Below are positions 42,386 through 51,583 of a stretch of 64,000 nucleotides of DNA, in pieces (position 1 is the stretch's first letter; each line of letters opens with the position of its first letter). A program made the position numbers and the translations under genes. The notes below the pieces were generated by a model, which made no database searches, was not told the DNA's origin, and was given only the letters and a program-made list of their open reading frames with translations. This stretch comes from Micavibrio sp. UBA2137 (GTDB lineage: Bacteria; Pseudomonadota; Alphaproteobacteria; Micavibrionales; Micavibrionaceae): assembly GCA_002328415.1 (NCBI GenBank), contig DCXL01000004.1, positions 603,976-667,975 on the forward strand. The letters are read 5' to 3'.

Positions 42386-43282
42386 ATGTTTAAACCCACG
42401 ATTAAACACATAGAATATTTTCTAGAGCTTTCAAATACGCTCTCCTTCTCGCGTGCCGCTGAAAATCTCTTTATTACACAATCAGCTCTCTCAAATGCAA
42501 TACAGGACCTAGAGAGTGGTCTCGCCATTTCACTTTTTGAACGCAGTAGCCGCCGCGTGTTTCTGACAAGCGAAGGGCAGACAATAAAGAAGAAGTTTCA
42601 ACCTCTTATACAGGACTACTCAAAAATTCTGCATGAAATAGAAGGGCTATCAAATACAGGGCTATCAAATATTCGCTTAGGAATTATACCCACCATCGCA
42701 CCTTATGTACTTGGCGATCTTTTGAAAAAGACGAAGCAGCAGTCTCCCAATACACGTCTAACAATTACGGAAGGGCTCACAAAGGTTGTTTTAGAACAAT
42801 TAGATAATAATGAAATCGATATTGGCCTCATTGCCCTGCCCTATCCACTAAAGAGCGCGTACCAAACAAAAGTTTTGTTTGATGACCCGCTTTATTTGGC
42901 TATTTCAAAAGAAAAATCAAAAAATATGCCACACACGTTAGATGCAGAAAACCTTAAAGAACAACAGCTACTTCTTCTTGAGGACGGTCATTGCTTGAGG
43001 GATCAAGCAATCCAATCCTGCCAACTAAGCATGAACCAGATTCAAACAGGATTTAAAGGCACATCACTAGCGACTGTTCTTTCTCTCGTCGCCCAAGGCG
43101 AGGGAACATCGCTTGTACCTGAAATGTTTGTATTGTATAATAAAGACAGTGAACTGGATGTAAATTTTATACCCCTTTCATCACCTACACCACTGCGTAC
43201 TATTGCCCTTGTTTGGGCATATCCGTTCTCTAAAAATAAAGCCGAATTTCTAGCTAAGATTGTAACAGACATTTTACAATAA
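42386..43282 (+). CDS. oxyR: OxyR peroxide-sensing LysR-type regulator
   Basis: A 298-residue LysR-family regulator: N-terminal winged helix (YFLELSNTLSFSRAAENLFI, TQSALSNAIQDLE) and a periplasmic-binding-fold sensor domain. The redox pair of OxyR is present in LLLEDGHCLRDQAIQSCQL: Cys203 and Cys212, nine residues apart like Cys199/Cys208 of E. coli. Peroxide forms the disulfide and activates antioxidant genes. It is divergent from ahpC. Confidence 0.93.
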   Translation: MFKPTIKHIEYFLELSNTLSFSRAAENLFITQSALSNAIQDLESGLAISLFERSSRRVFLTSEGQTIKKKFQPLIQDYSKILHEIEGLSNTGLSNIRLGIIPTIAPYVLGDLLKKTKQQSPNTRLTITEGLTKVVLEQLDNNEIDIGLIALPYPLKSAYQTKVLFDDPLYLAISKEKSKNMPHTLDAENLKEQQLLLLEDGHCLRDQAIQSCQLSMNQIQTGFKGTSLATVLSLVAQGEGTSLVPEMFVLYNKDSELDVNFIPLSSPTPLRTIALVWAYPFSKNKAEFLAKIVTDILQ

Positions 43283-43450
43283 TTTTATGTAAAATTAATC
43301 TCTTTTGTGCTATTCTAAAGTATGCAAAATAATATTTTTTATGTTTATTTTCAATTATTTAGATAATTGTGCATAAGTAGAGCATCGTAATAATTTGTTA
43401 ATAATTACTTGTTAAAATGAATAGTAAGTAACATTGGATAGGAGATCCGC

Positions 43451-46400
43451 GTGACCATTTACACTTTGACATTTGATATTTCAGGCGTCTTTTCAGGGCC
43501 ACCTCCAAAACTCTCCATTATCTATGGTGGGACGAAGATTGGTGTGACTTATGTGGACACAGCTTCCTCTACAATGTCGTTTCAAATTGATAGTGAAAAA
43601 CCGATTAATCATTCCCTGTTGCGCTTTTATTCAATCAAGGCACATGGGTCAGAAGACGATCTCATTAACATTTCGAATATCCGAATCAATGATAATCCGA
43701 TTGATATGACGTCCTTGTCACATAACAAGGGCAGTTCTTCCGATGCGTCTACCCTTACACTTACGCAGGGCAGTTATGCAGATTTCAATGCTGTTGATAC
43801 TATAGATAACGATGCCCCTCCACCACCCGAAACCTTTGCCTCTATTGATGGTGATAACGCCAATAACAAGATTTACGGAACCGATGTTGCCGATGTTATT
43901 AATGGTTATGGCGGGAATGACAAAATCATTGCCAAAGATGGTAATGATACTGTGAACGGTGGTGATGGCGCTGATGTGATTGCTGGCCAAAATGGTGCTG
44001 ATATTTTGAACGGCGATGCTGGTAACGATATAATCTATGGTAATGACGGTGCCGACACTATTAATGGTGGTGATGATGATGACCGTCTTTATGGTCATGA
44101 GGGTGTTGACACAATCCATGGTGATGCAGGGAATGACCGTATCTGGGGTGGTTCGGATAATGACTTTCTCTATGGCGATGATGGTGACGATTCATTAAGC
44201 GGTGAATTGGGTAATGACCAGCTCTTTGGTGGACTTGGAAATGACCAACTCTTTGGTGGTGACGGAAATGACATACTCCGTGGTGGCGATGGTGACGACC
44301 GCCTTCTTGGTAATAATGGAGACGACACAATTTATGGAGATGCTGGTGCTGACAACATCGACGGACAGCTAGGTAATGATGATGTTTACGGTGGCGATGG
44401 TGATGACAGAATAGACGGCGAACAAGGTAATGACACTTTGCGCGGTGAAGCTGGCAATGACACAATTATGGGCGGTTTAGGCTCGGACGTCATTTCTGGT
44501 GGTGATGGTAACGACATTATCCATGGTGGCGGTGTATCTTCATACGACCAGTATGTAATCAGAGAGAACTCCGCATGGGGTCGTGCAGGTGTTTGGTATT
44601 CAGAAGCCACAAATAGTTTTTACAGATATGTTAGCGGCACAGCTAATCACGCAACAGCCGTTGCTGACGCAGAAAGTTCATTATTGAACGGTGTAGCTGG
44701 TCATATTGTCAATATTACATCTCAGGCAGAGAATGACTTTGTAACCAATATGATTTCTGGAAATATCTGGATTAATGTTGATGACACTGTTGCCGAAGGT
44801 GAATGGATGTATAGCTCAGGTAACGAAGCTGGTGTAGTGTTTTACTCTGCCGTGAATGGAACTACAGGTGCTGCTTACACTAACTGGAATGGTGGCGAAC
44901 CAAATGATTATGGCGCGGGTGAGGATTTTGCAGAAATGCGTCCTGATGGTCTGTGGAATGATAACACAGGTACCCGTGGCTATGTAATCGAATGGGACGG
45001 CGAGGCTGTGCAAGCTGACAATTCTACAAACACACTTAATGGTGGTAATGGGGACGACCTTATTTATGGTGGGTCAGGTGCTGATGACATTAATGGTAAT
45101 GCCGATAATGACCAACTTTACGGTCTTGGTGGTAATGATATTATTCGTGGCGAGGCTGGTAATGACCTTCTTGTTGGTGGCGCAGGTAACGACACGCTTG
45201 CTGGTGGCGATGATGCCGACGTGCTTTTTGGTAATGTGGGCAATGACACACTAAATGGCGGCAATGGTGATGATATACTTTATGCCCTTGATACAACTGT
45301 CAATACAGGCGGTACAGGTATTTCAGTTTCTCCTGGGTCAGTTGTAACTGTTGATAGCCAAGTGTTTGACAACAATGCACACGGATTTGTTTATGCTGAT
45401 GTTAATGACCCTGCCAACGTAGATGTCGTTGGTAGCCGCGACACAGATGGAAATCTAGGCGCTGGTTCATTAGAGGTCTTCATTGATGGCTTTAATAATT
45501 CAGCCTTCTCAGACGCCCAAGGGCAATGGAGCAAAACAATTACGTTTACTGAGGATTTAAGTGATGTGCAGATTAATTTCTCATATCGCCACTTTCACGC
45601 AAACCAAAATGATAACGGCGAAGATTCTATTTCTTATTATTTCCTTGATGGAGCACTGACAACTTTGACAACAGCCCTGGGGTCGGGAGGTACAACAGAC
45701 ACTGGTTGGCTTGATGTAACAATCGATGTGGGTTCGGTCACAAACGGACAATCTATCGTTATTGATCTCGGTCTTTATCATTCAGGCTCTAGCCGCGCTA
45801 ACGAAGATGCGTTCGTGCGCTTTGACGACTTCTCTGTTGTTGGCCAACAAGCTGACATATTAACAGCTGGAAACACAACAACAGACGCAGATAACTCTTC
45901 TGTCAATATTGTAAATGGTGATGCAGGAAATGATACGATTTACGGCAGCTCAGGGAATGACACGCTTAATGGTGGTGATGGTGCAGATACGATATACTCT
46001 GGTTCTGTAGACAGTTTTACCGCAGAGTTAAGCGCTATTTTGGCTGCAAATCCGAATGTATCTTATAGTCATGATACAGGTAATTTCTATCAGGTTGTGA
46101 ATGTGGCTGGTGGCGTAAATTGGGATACTGCCAATACTGCCGCAAATAGTGCCACCCTTAACGGTGTAACAGGTCACTTGGGTACAATTCGTTCACAAAC
46201 TGAACTTGATTTTGCTACAAGCCTAACAGGTGGTGGAAATACATGGCTAGGTGGATCTGATGCTGGAACAGAAGGTGTTTGGCGCTGGAACCAAGGTGAT
46301 GAGAATGGCATTCAATTTGCTGATGCTGCTGGTAACTCAGTCAATGGTAATTTTGTAAGCTGGGAACCTGGCCAACCAAACGATAGTAATGGAACGCAAG

Positions 46401-46873
46401 ACTATCTTTACTTGCTCAATGGTAACGCCTTTGCAGACCTTGTACTGCAAGGTGACGGCTCATCAGGTTTCGTAACTGTACCTCAGTACCTCATTGAATG
46501 GGAGGGATCTGATGTCTTTGCTAGCCTTAACACAACAACCCTTATCGGTGGAACAGGCAATGATAACCTCTATGGTTCAGATGGTATTGATATCTTTGAC
46601 TTTAACGATACGACCAGCCAAGACACAATTTATAACTTTAATCACCTTGGCCGTGATGCCATCGACATTAGCGACATTATCTCGTTCAGTGCAGTCGGAA
46701 ACAATATCGATGATTTCGTACAGTTTACTGAATCAGGCGGCAACACCATTGTCTCAGTTGATGCTAATGGCGCAACTGGTGGCGCAAACTTCACCAATGT
46801 TGCAACAATCAATGGCGTAACTGGATTGAACATGGACGACATGATTACAAGCGGAACATTGATTGTAAACTAG
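43451..46873 (+). CDS. Large RTX protein with two C-type-lectin-like domains
   Basis: An 1140-residue secreted protein without a signal peptide. Order: N-terminal beta domain (about 1-120) shared with the next gene; about two dozen RTX nonapeptides GGxGxDxUx (about 140-362); C-type-lectin-like domain 1 (about 367-517; GHIVNITSQAENDFV, NWNGGEPND, WND); more RTX (524-613); a beta-sandwich-like domain (620-800); short RTX; lectin-like domain 2 (855-1018; GHLGTIRSQTELDFA, WEPGQPND); and a type I secretion C-terminus (1050-1140, DAIDISDII...GTLIVN). The lectin domains lack cysteines. GTG start with TAGGAG upstream. Probably a calcium-dependent adhesin. Confidence 0.88.
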   Translation: MTIYTLTFDISGVFSGPPPKLSIIYGGTKIGVTYVDTASSTMSFQIDSEKPINHSLLRFYSIKAHGSEDDLINISNIRINDNPIDMTSLSHNKGSSSDASTLTLTQGSYADFNAVDTIDNDAPPPPETFASIDGDNANNKIYGTDVADVINGYGGNDKIIAKDGNDTVNGGDGADVIAGQNGADILNGDAGNDIIYGNDGADTINGGDDDDRLYGHEGVDTIHGDAGNDRIWGGSDNDFLYGDDGDDSLSGELGNDQLFGGLGNDQLFGGDGNDILRGGDGDDRLLGNNGDDTIYGDAGADNIDGQLGNDDVYGGDGDDRIDGEQGNDTLRGEAGNDTIMGGLGSDVISGGDGNDIIHGGGVSSYDQYVIRENSAWGRAGVWYSEATNSFYRYVSGTANHATAVADAESSLLNGVAGHIVNITSQAENDFVTNMISGNIWINVDDTVAEGEWMYSSGNEAGVVFYSAVNGTTGAAYTNWNGGEPNDYGAGEDFAEMRPDGLWNDNTGTRGYVIEWDGEAVQADNSTNTLNGGNGDDLIYGGSGADDINGNADNDQLYGLGGNDIIRGEAGNDLLVGGAGNDTLAGGDDADVLFGNVGNDTLNGGNGDDILYALDTTVNTGGTGISVSPGSVVTVDSQVFDNNAHGFVYADVNDPANVDVVGSRDTDGNLGAGSLEVFIDGFNNSAFSDAQGQWSKTITFTEDLSDVQINFSYRHFHANQNDNGEDSISYYFLDGALTTLTTALGSGGTTDTGWLDVTIDVGSVTNGQSIVIDLGLYHSGSSRANEDAFVRFDDFSVVGQQADILTAGNTTTDADNSSVNIVNGDAGNDTIYGSSGNDTLNGGDGADTIYSGSVDSFTAELSAILAANPNVSYSHDTGNFYQVVNVAGGVNWDTANTAANSATLNGVTGHLGTIRSQTELDFATSLTGGGNTWLGGSDAGTEGVWRWNQGDENGIQFADAAGNSVNGNFVSWEPGQPNDSNGTQDYLYLLNGNAFADLVLQGDGSSGFVTVPQYLIEWEGSDVFASLNTTTLIGGTGNDNLYGSDGIDIFDFNDTTSQDTIYNFNHLGRDAIDISDIISFSAVGNNIDDFVQFTESGGNTIVSVDANGATGGANFTNVATINGVTGLNMDDMITSGTLIVN

Positions 46874-46900
46874 ATAAAAACTTAATAAAATTTGAAATGA

Positions 46901-46930
46901 AAAAAGCCTCTCCACCGTGGGAGGCTTTCT
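46901..46930 (+). terminator. Terminator after the large RTX gene
   Basis: AAAGCCTC (46903-46910) pairs with GAGGCTTT (46921-46928) around a 10-base loop, followed by TCTTATATTT. It separates the two RTX genes, so they are probably not one transcript. Confidence 0.78.
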
Positions 46931-46989
46931 TATATTTAATTAAATTTTAATTTTATTTAACATAATATAAGATGTGGAGGAGCAAACAT

Positions 46990-47868
46990 ATGAGCACTTA
47001 CACACTTACTTTTGACGTGGATTCAAACTATTTATTCACAATTCCTGTACTGACAATAATTTACGGTGTCGAAGGACAGAGAAGCTATGAAATTGATTCC
47101 TCGCAAACACTTTCTTTTGATGTCACCACAGATAATATTCTCGGAAGTGAATATCTAGAGTTCTTTTTTCAAGCTCTTACGGGTGGCCTTGGTGACGAAA
47201 TCATAATTTCAAATATTAACATTGATGGCCAATCCGTCGATGTTAACGACTTTTCAACTGATGGTGGCGCGACGATTGTAGGAGATAGTTTGGTTCTCAA
47301 TCGATCAGAAAACACCTTATTAGATGTCACAGATTACGTCGACAACCCAGATAACCCAGTTGACGACCCTACTGGAGATGATGTCATTGTCGGAACAGAC
47401 GGTGATGATAAGACTAAGGGCACAAAGGATGATGATGTCATCAATTCTGGCGATGGTGATGACCGTGTCCACGGACAAGATGGCGATGATGTTATCTATG
47501 GTGGCGCAGGCGATGATGATCTTTTCGGCGGCAGTGGCGATGATATCCTTTATGGCGGCTCTGGCCGTGACACGCTTAATGGCGGTAATGGCGCAGACAC
47601 CTTTGTCTTTAGGAAATCTGACAATATTACAGATGACACTATAGACGTCATTAAAGGCTTTAGTGTCAAGGATGGCGATAGAATTGATATTAGTGACCTT
47701 TTGGATGACATCTCAGGCGACATCAATGACTATTTCAACTTTGTCAAAGACAAAGGAAGCATCTTTGTTCAAATTGATGTGGATGGCGCAGCCAATGGCG
47801 CTAACTTCCAGTCTGTCGCCGAAGTTGTTGGTGTCAACGAACTAGATATCAATTCATTGATTATCTAA
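46990..47868 (+). CDS. Short RTX protein, N-terminal paralogue of the large one
   Basis: A 292-residue protein. Residues 1-115 (MSTYTLTFDVDSNYLF onward) align with the start of the 1140-residue neighbour (MTIYTLTFDISGVFSG); the middle holds about seven RTX nonapeptides (about 128-203); the C-terminus (RIDISDLLDDISGDINDYFN to NSLII) is the same type I secretion domain. It has no lectin domains, so it looks like a minimal version. The N-terminal domain resembles small calcium-binding carbohydrate-binding modules, but I cannot assign it firmly. The ATG at 46990 has TGGAGGAGC upstream. Confidence 0.82.
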   Translation: MSTYTLTFDVDSNYLFTIPVLTIIYGVEGQRSYEIDSSQTLSFDVTTDNILGSEYLEFFFQALTGGLGDEIIISNINIDGQSVDVNDFSTDGGATIVGDSLVLNRSENTLLDVTDYVDNPDNPVDDPTGDDVIVGTDGDDKTKGTKDDDVINSGDGDDRVHGQDGDDVIYGGAGDDDLFGGSGDDILYGGSGRDTLNGGNGADTFVFRKSDNITDDTIDVIKGFSVKDGDRIDISDLLDDISGDINDYFNFVKDKGSIFVQIDVDGAANGANFQSVAEVVGVNELDINSLII

Positions 47869-47980
47869 GATTGCCTATCACGAGAACCGTTTATAATTTG
47901 TATCAAGCTTATTTAAAATGCTATGCAAAATTAAAATCATATTTATTTTTTTATCATACACTTGAAGGGTGAGTTTGCCT

Positions 47981-48004
47981 CTTATGGGCAACAGGGCTCA
48001 TAAG
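47981..48004 (+). other. Hairpin overlapping the tadE ribosome-binding site
   Basis: CTTATGGGC and GCTCATAAG (47981-47989 and 47996-48004) form a 9-pair stem (one G-U) with a 6-base loop. The right arm runs into AAGGGA (48002-48007), the Shine-Dalgarno sequence of the tadE-like gene starting at 48012. Folding would partly hide the ribosome-binding site. Confidence 0.5.
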
Positions 48005-48011
48005 GGATAGT

Positions 48012-48566
48012 ATGAGAAAATTTATAAATAAGTTTAAAGAGTTTCAACGAAAAGAAGGTGGCGCAACCGCTGTTGAATTTGCATTTGTTGCCGTGCCATT
48101 TACATTTCTATTGCTTGGCATTGTGGAAATTTCACTTTTTTTCGCAGCCAGTAATCTTATGCACGGGGCTACGTCCGATGCAGCACGCCTTGTAAAAACT
48201 GGACAAATTCAACAAGACACTTCAGGTGACCCTCAGGCACTTTTTGAAGCAGCCATTTGTGATCACGCCAAGGTCTTTGCCGATTGCAACAAGATTCAAT
48301 ATGAGGTCATTACCATGAACAATTTTGGGGCCTTTGGAAATTACGATCCTTCATATGATGAAAACGGAGACTTAAGCTCCCAAGGCTTTAATGCTGGAGG
48401 AACAAACGATACCGTGCTTATTCGCACAAGCTACCTTTATGAATTTGCCCTTCCTTTTGTAAAACAGATATTTGGGGAAGGCTCGTCTGGGAAAAAACGC
48501 ATAGAGACAACAATCGTTCTACAAGTTGAGCCATACGACCTTGAAGAAGAAGGTGGCACGACATGA
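48012..48566 (+). CDS. tadE: TadE-like minor pilin
   Basis: A 184-residue TadE-family pseudopilin. A basic leader ends in Gly (EGGATAVEFAFVAVPFTFLL), with the conserved Glu soon after the cleavage site and a single hydrophobic helix; the rest is a periplasmic domain. It is processed by CpaA and incorporated at low level in the Tad pilus machine. It is separated by 25 kb from the main tad locus. It overlaps the next gene by 4 bases (ATGA). Confidence 0.88.
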   Translation: MRKFINKFKEFQRKEGGATAVEFAFVAVPFTFLLLGIVEISLFFAASNLMHGATSDAARLVKTGQIQQDTSGDPQALFEAAICDHAKVFADCNKIQYEVITMNNFGAFGNYDPSYDENGDLSSQGFNAGGTNDTVLIRTSYLYEFALPFVKQIFGEGSSGKKRIETTIVLQVEPYDLEEEGGTT

Positions 48567-49096
48567 AATCATATCTTCAAAAACTTCTTGAGAGATTTTT
48601 TAAGGAAGAAGATGCGACAGCACTTGTTGAAGCCGCCCTTCTCACACCTGTGATGCTTACATTGTTAATGGGCTCATTTGACTTGGGACAGGGCATTATG
48701 ATGAACCAGAAGGCGATAACTGCTTCTCAGATAGCGGCCGATCTCGTATCGCGTGCAAAAACGGTTAATCAAAGTGATGTCGATAATATTGTTAATGGGT
48801 CAAAGCTTGCCTTTCATCCACATAGTACATCTAGTTTTGGAATTGATGTGGTCAGCCTTGAATATGACAAAGACAGCTTACCATTTGAATTGTGGCGCGA
48901 CACACGCAATATGACGCCAAATCAAACAGCAGTCGACAGTACAGCGGGACTTCCTGCTGAAAAGGATGGAATGATTATTGTAACTGTACAATACACCTAC
49001 ACGCCCTTCTTTTCCGGCATGTTGACTGATGACATCAATATTCAAGAAGTTGCTTTTACAAGAGGACGCAGAAGTCGTACTGTAACTTGGGAATAG
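48563..49096 (+). CDS. TadE/TadF-like minor pilin
   Basis: A 177-residue second pseudopilin. The N-terminal segment EEDATALVEAALLTPVMLTLLMGSF has the acidic residue and hydrophobic helix of the TadE/TadF type. It starts inside the stop codon of the first tadE-like gene (ATGA), a translational coupling. By position it corresponds to TadF. It probably forms a pair with the first minor pilin. Confidence 0.85.
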   Translation: MKSYLQKLLERFFKEEDATALVEAALLTPVMLTLLMGSFDLGQGIMMNQKAITASQIAADLVSRAKTVNQSDVDNIVNGSKLAFHPHSTSSFGIDVVSLEYDKDSLPFELWRDTRNMTPNQTAVDSTAGLPAEKDGMIIVTVQYTYTPFFSGMLTDDINIQEVAFTRGRRSRTVTWE

Positions 49097-49133
49097 AATT
49101 CTTCCGCTTTATTCATGAACAGGACGGATAAAA

Positions 49134-50627
49134 ATGCTCAAATCATTAAATCTATTTAAGGATTATGTGCGGCAAACTGCTGGTGCAACTGCGGTTGCCT
49201 TTGCAATTGCGATTCCTATCGTGGTTGGCTCTATTGGTTTGGCAACTGATTTTGCCTTTGCCTATCTCGTACGCCAGCGCCTCTCACATGCGCTTGACGC
49301 GGCGGCTGTTGCTGCGGCTGCAGCCTCTAATGAGGGGGCTAACCTTCAGGCAAAAATTGAAGAATTTCTTTATCGCAACTACCCTGAATCCAAAATCGGG
49401 ACAATTCATGATCTTCAAATCACACAAAACGGAAGTAAAATTAATGTCTCCGCCTCATCGCGGTTTGATACCTATTTTGCGAAATTTTTGGGTGTTGAGG
49501 AAATTGATGTCTATGCAGGCACAGAAGTTACGCGTGAGATTATTGGGCTTGAGGTCGCATTGGTGCTCGACGTAACAGGTTCTATGTCTGTATCACCAGT
49601 TGATTCAAATGGTACACCAGCCGAAAAGAACAATATGGAGGCACTCAGGGATGCCTCGACAAGCTTCACAAATATTCTTTTTGATAGTGCTGTTTTCAAT
49701 GACACTGTAAAAATCGGACTTGTTCCCTATTCTACCAGTGTGAATGTGGGGCCTTATGGGTTGGGACAAGATTTGAACGGCGATTATTATGATGAACCGT
49801 TTGTAAACAATCCATCAGCATTAAGTTATTATAACCCACAAGCCGCAGCTGAGACACCACAAACGCCCCCCGAGGAAGATGACTATTCTGGCGCTAACTT
49901 TCAAAATTGGCGTGGTTGCGTACTCGCACGCCCCAATCCAGATGATGAAAAGGATTATGAAGCAGGATGGATGTGGGATATGTACCGCTTCACGCACCGC
50001 TATGCTGCGAACAATTTCTACCGCCAATGGAATTCATATTATGGCACCTATAACTGGGTTGTTTATGATTATTTTTACGGGCCTAATCGCTACTGTAACA
50101 AGGCGCACATCCTGCCTCTTACATCTAATCGTGACTCTATTCTTTACGAAATATCAAAATTTCAACCAGAAGGATCGACGTCAGGTAATCTCGGCATGAC
50201 ATGGGGCTGGCGTGTAATTTCACCTGAGTTTCCTTTCCAAGAAGGCGCTTCGTATGATGACCCGACTTGGAAAAAGGCTGTTGTTATGATGACTGATGGT
50301 GACAATACAGTAAACAGCGTTTATGGAGCTTATGGTGGTTACACGCAAAATTCAGTCTCTGTCGCTGATATGAATAACCGTTTTGAGCGCACATGCACCG
50401 CAATGAAAGAAGCAGGTATATTGATTTACACAATCACCTTCTCCTATCCAACAAGCTATAACGATGATGGTGTTCCAACATCTTATAATATTAACGATGA
50501 CACACGCGGCTTCTACGAACGCTGTGCCACAGAAGATAAATATTATGATGCATTGGGACAAAGTGAACTTCAGGACGTTTTTGAAACAATCAGTCGTGAG
50601 CTTAGCAACATTCACATCTCAGGATAA
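49134..50627 (+). CDS. tadG: TadG-like protein with von Willebrand A domain
   Basis: A 497-residue protein. The N-terminal TadG/TadE-like helix (AVAFAIAIPIVVGSIGLATDF) is followed by a short domain and a vWA domain beginning ALVLDVTGSMSVSP, with a MIDAS-like D-x-T-x-S, and later VVMMTDGDNTVNS. Between them lies an unusually long insert rich in Tyr, Asn and Trp (near FQNWRGC, FYRQWNSYYGTYNWVVYDYF). It probably sits at the base or tip of the Tad pilus. Third gene of the operon, 37 bases after the second pilin. Confidence 0.88.
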   Translation: MLKSLNLFKDYVRQTAGATAVAFAIAIPIVVGSIGLATDFAFAYLVRQRLSHALDAAAVAAAAASNEGANLQAKIEEFLYRNYPESKIGTIHDLQITQNGSKINVSASSRFDTYFAKFLGVEEIDVYAGTEVTREIIGLEVALVLDVTGSMSVSPVDSNGTPAEKNNMEALRDASTSFTNILFDSAVFNDTVKIGLVPYSTSVNVGPYGLGQDLNGDYYDEPFVNNPSALSYYNPQAAAETPQTPPEEDDYSGANFQNWRGCVLARPNPDDEKDYEAGWMWDMYRFTHRYAANNFYRQWNSYYGTYNWVVYDYFYGPNRYCNKAHILPLTSNRDSILYEISKFQPEGSTSGNLGMTWGWRVISPEFPFQEGASYDDPTWKKAVVMMTDGDNTVNSVYGAYGGYTQNSVSVADMNNRFERTCTAMKEAGILIYTITFSYPTSYNDDGVPTSYNINDDTRGFYERCATEDKYYDALGQSELQDVFETISRELSNIHISG

Positions 50628-50683
50628 TAAACCCATATAATTCGAACTTGCATTGAGGTGGTCAATTCGATTATAAAACGACC

Positions 50684-51580
50684 ATGAATTGGACAATCGC
50701 AGCTCTTTATCGCTTTGTTGAGATTACAGACACCCCTGCTATGCAAAAACGCGTGCGCGAGGCATGTGAGGCACGTGGCATCTGCGGGACGCTCCTGCTC
50801 GCACCTGAGGGCGTGAACGGTACAATTGCAGGCCAAGGCGAGGCTATCCCCGAAATCATCGCCCTTCTTGATGACTGGCTAGAAGTTTCAAAAGGTGAAG
50901 TCAAATACTCTTATGCTGAAAATCGTCCCTTCAAGCGCCTGAAAGTGCGCCTGAAGAAGGAAATTATCACAATGCGCCAGCCCGAGGCCAACCCGACAAA
51001 GCGTGTCGGTAAATACGTTACGCCAGAAGAATGGAATGCGCTTATTAGCGATCCTGATGTGGTGACTATTGATACACGCAATGACTATGAAACAGCCGTT
51101 GGTACATTTAAGGGCGCAATCGACCCGAAAACCAAGATTTTCACAGAATTTGCCGATTATGTTGAGAAAAATCTCAGCCCTGAAAAGAACAAAAAGGTTG
51201 CCATGTATTGCACAGGTGGCATCCGTTGTGAAAAGGCGTCTAGCTATATGCTTTCACAGGGCTTTGAGGAAGTTTACCATCTCAAAGGCGGTATTTTGCA
51301 ATATCTTGAAGACGTCCCACAAGAGGACTCTCTATGGGAAGGCAGTTGTTTTGTGTTTGACCGCCGTGTGGCCGTTGACCATGGTCTGGCTGAAAGCCCT
51401 CATTTGATTTGTTATGGATGTCGTTATCCGCTTAACCCAGAGGATACGTCCCATGAAAAATACGAGGAAGGCGTGTCTTGTCACCACTGTCGTGACCGTT
51501 TGACCGAGGCACAAATCCATTCTTTCCGCATGCGTCAGTCACAGCTGATCGCAGAAAAAAAGGCACAAAAAGAGGCATAA
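50684..51580 (+). CDS. trhO: tRNA uridine(34) hydroxylase TrhO (rhodanese-related)
   Basis: A 298-residue YceA-family protein with an N-terminal alpha/beta domain (GICGTLLLAPEGVNGTIAG), a rhodanese domain with active-site CTGGIRCEKASSYM (Cys176, Cys182), and a C-terminal Cys-rich segment (CYGCRYPLN, CHHCRDR). TrhO makes 5-hydroxyuridine at position 34 of tRNAs, using oxygen. It is followed 3 bases later by a glutathione transferase. Confidence 0.93.
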   Translation: MNWTIAALYRFVEITDTPAMQKRVREACEARGICGTLLLAPEGVNGTIAGQGEAIPEIIALLDDWLEVSKGEVKYSYAENRPFKRLKVRLKKEIITMRQPEANPTKRVGKYVTPEEWNALISDPDVVTIDTRNDYETAVGTFKGAIDPKTKIFTEFADYVEKNLSPEKNKKVAMYCTGGIRCEKASSYMLSQGFEEVYHLKGGILQYLEDVPQEDSLWEGSCFVFDRRVAVDHGLAESPHLICYGCRYPLNPEDTSHEKYEEGVSCHHCRDRLTEAQIHSFRMRQSQLIAEKKAQKEA

Positions 51581-51583
51581 TTT

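Noticed and set aside
43860..44530. Regular short repeats that could suggest a CRISPR array
   Set aside because: The period is about 27 bases with imperfect units and no spacers; it encodes the GGxGxDxUx nonapeptide repeats. The same holds for 54440-55090.
44061..44610. Histidine-rich open frames antisense to the RTX repeats
   Set aside because: The His/Arg-rich translation is the expected complement of the repeated Gly-Asp codons of the RTX nonapeptides, not a metal-binding protein.
49511..49705. Short antisense frames inside the tadG-like gene
   Set aside because: Shadows of the tadG frame with no ribosome-binding site or family signature.
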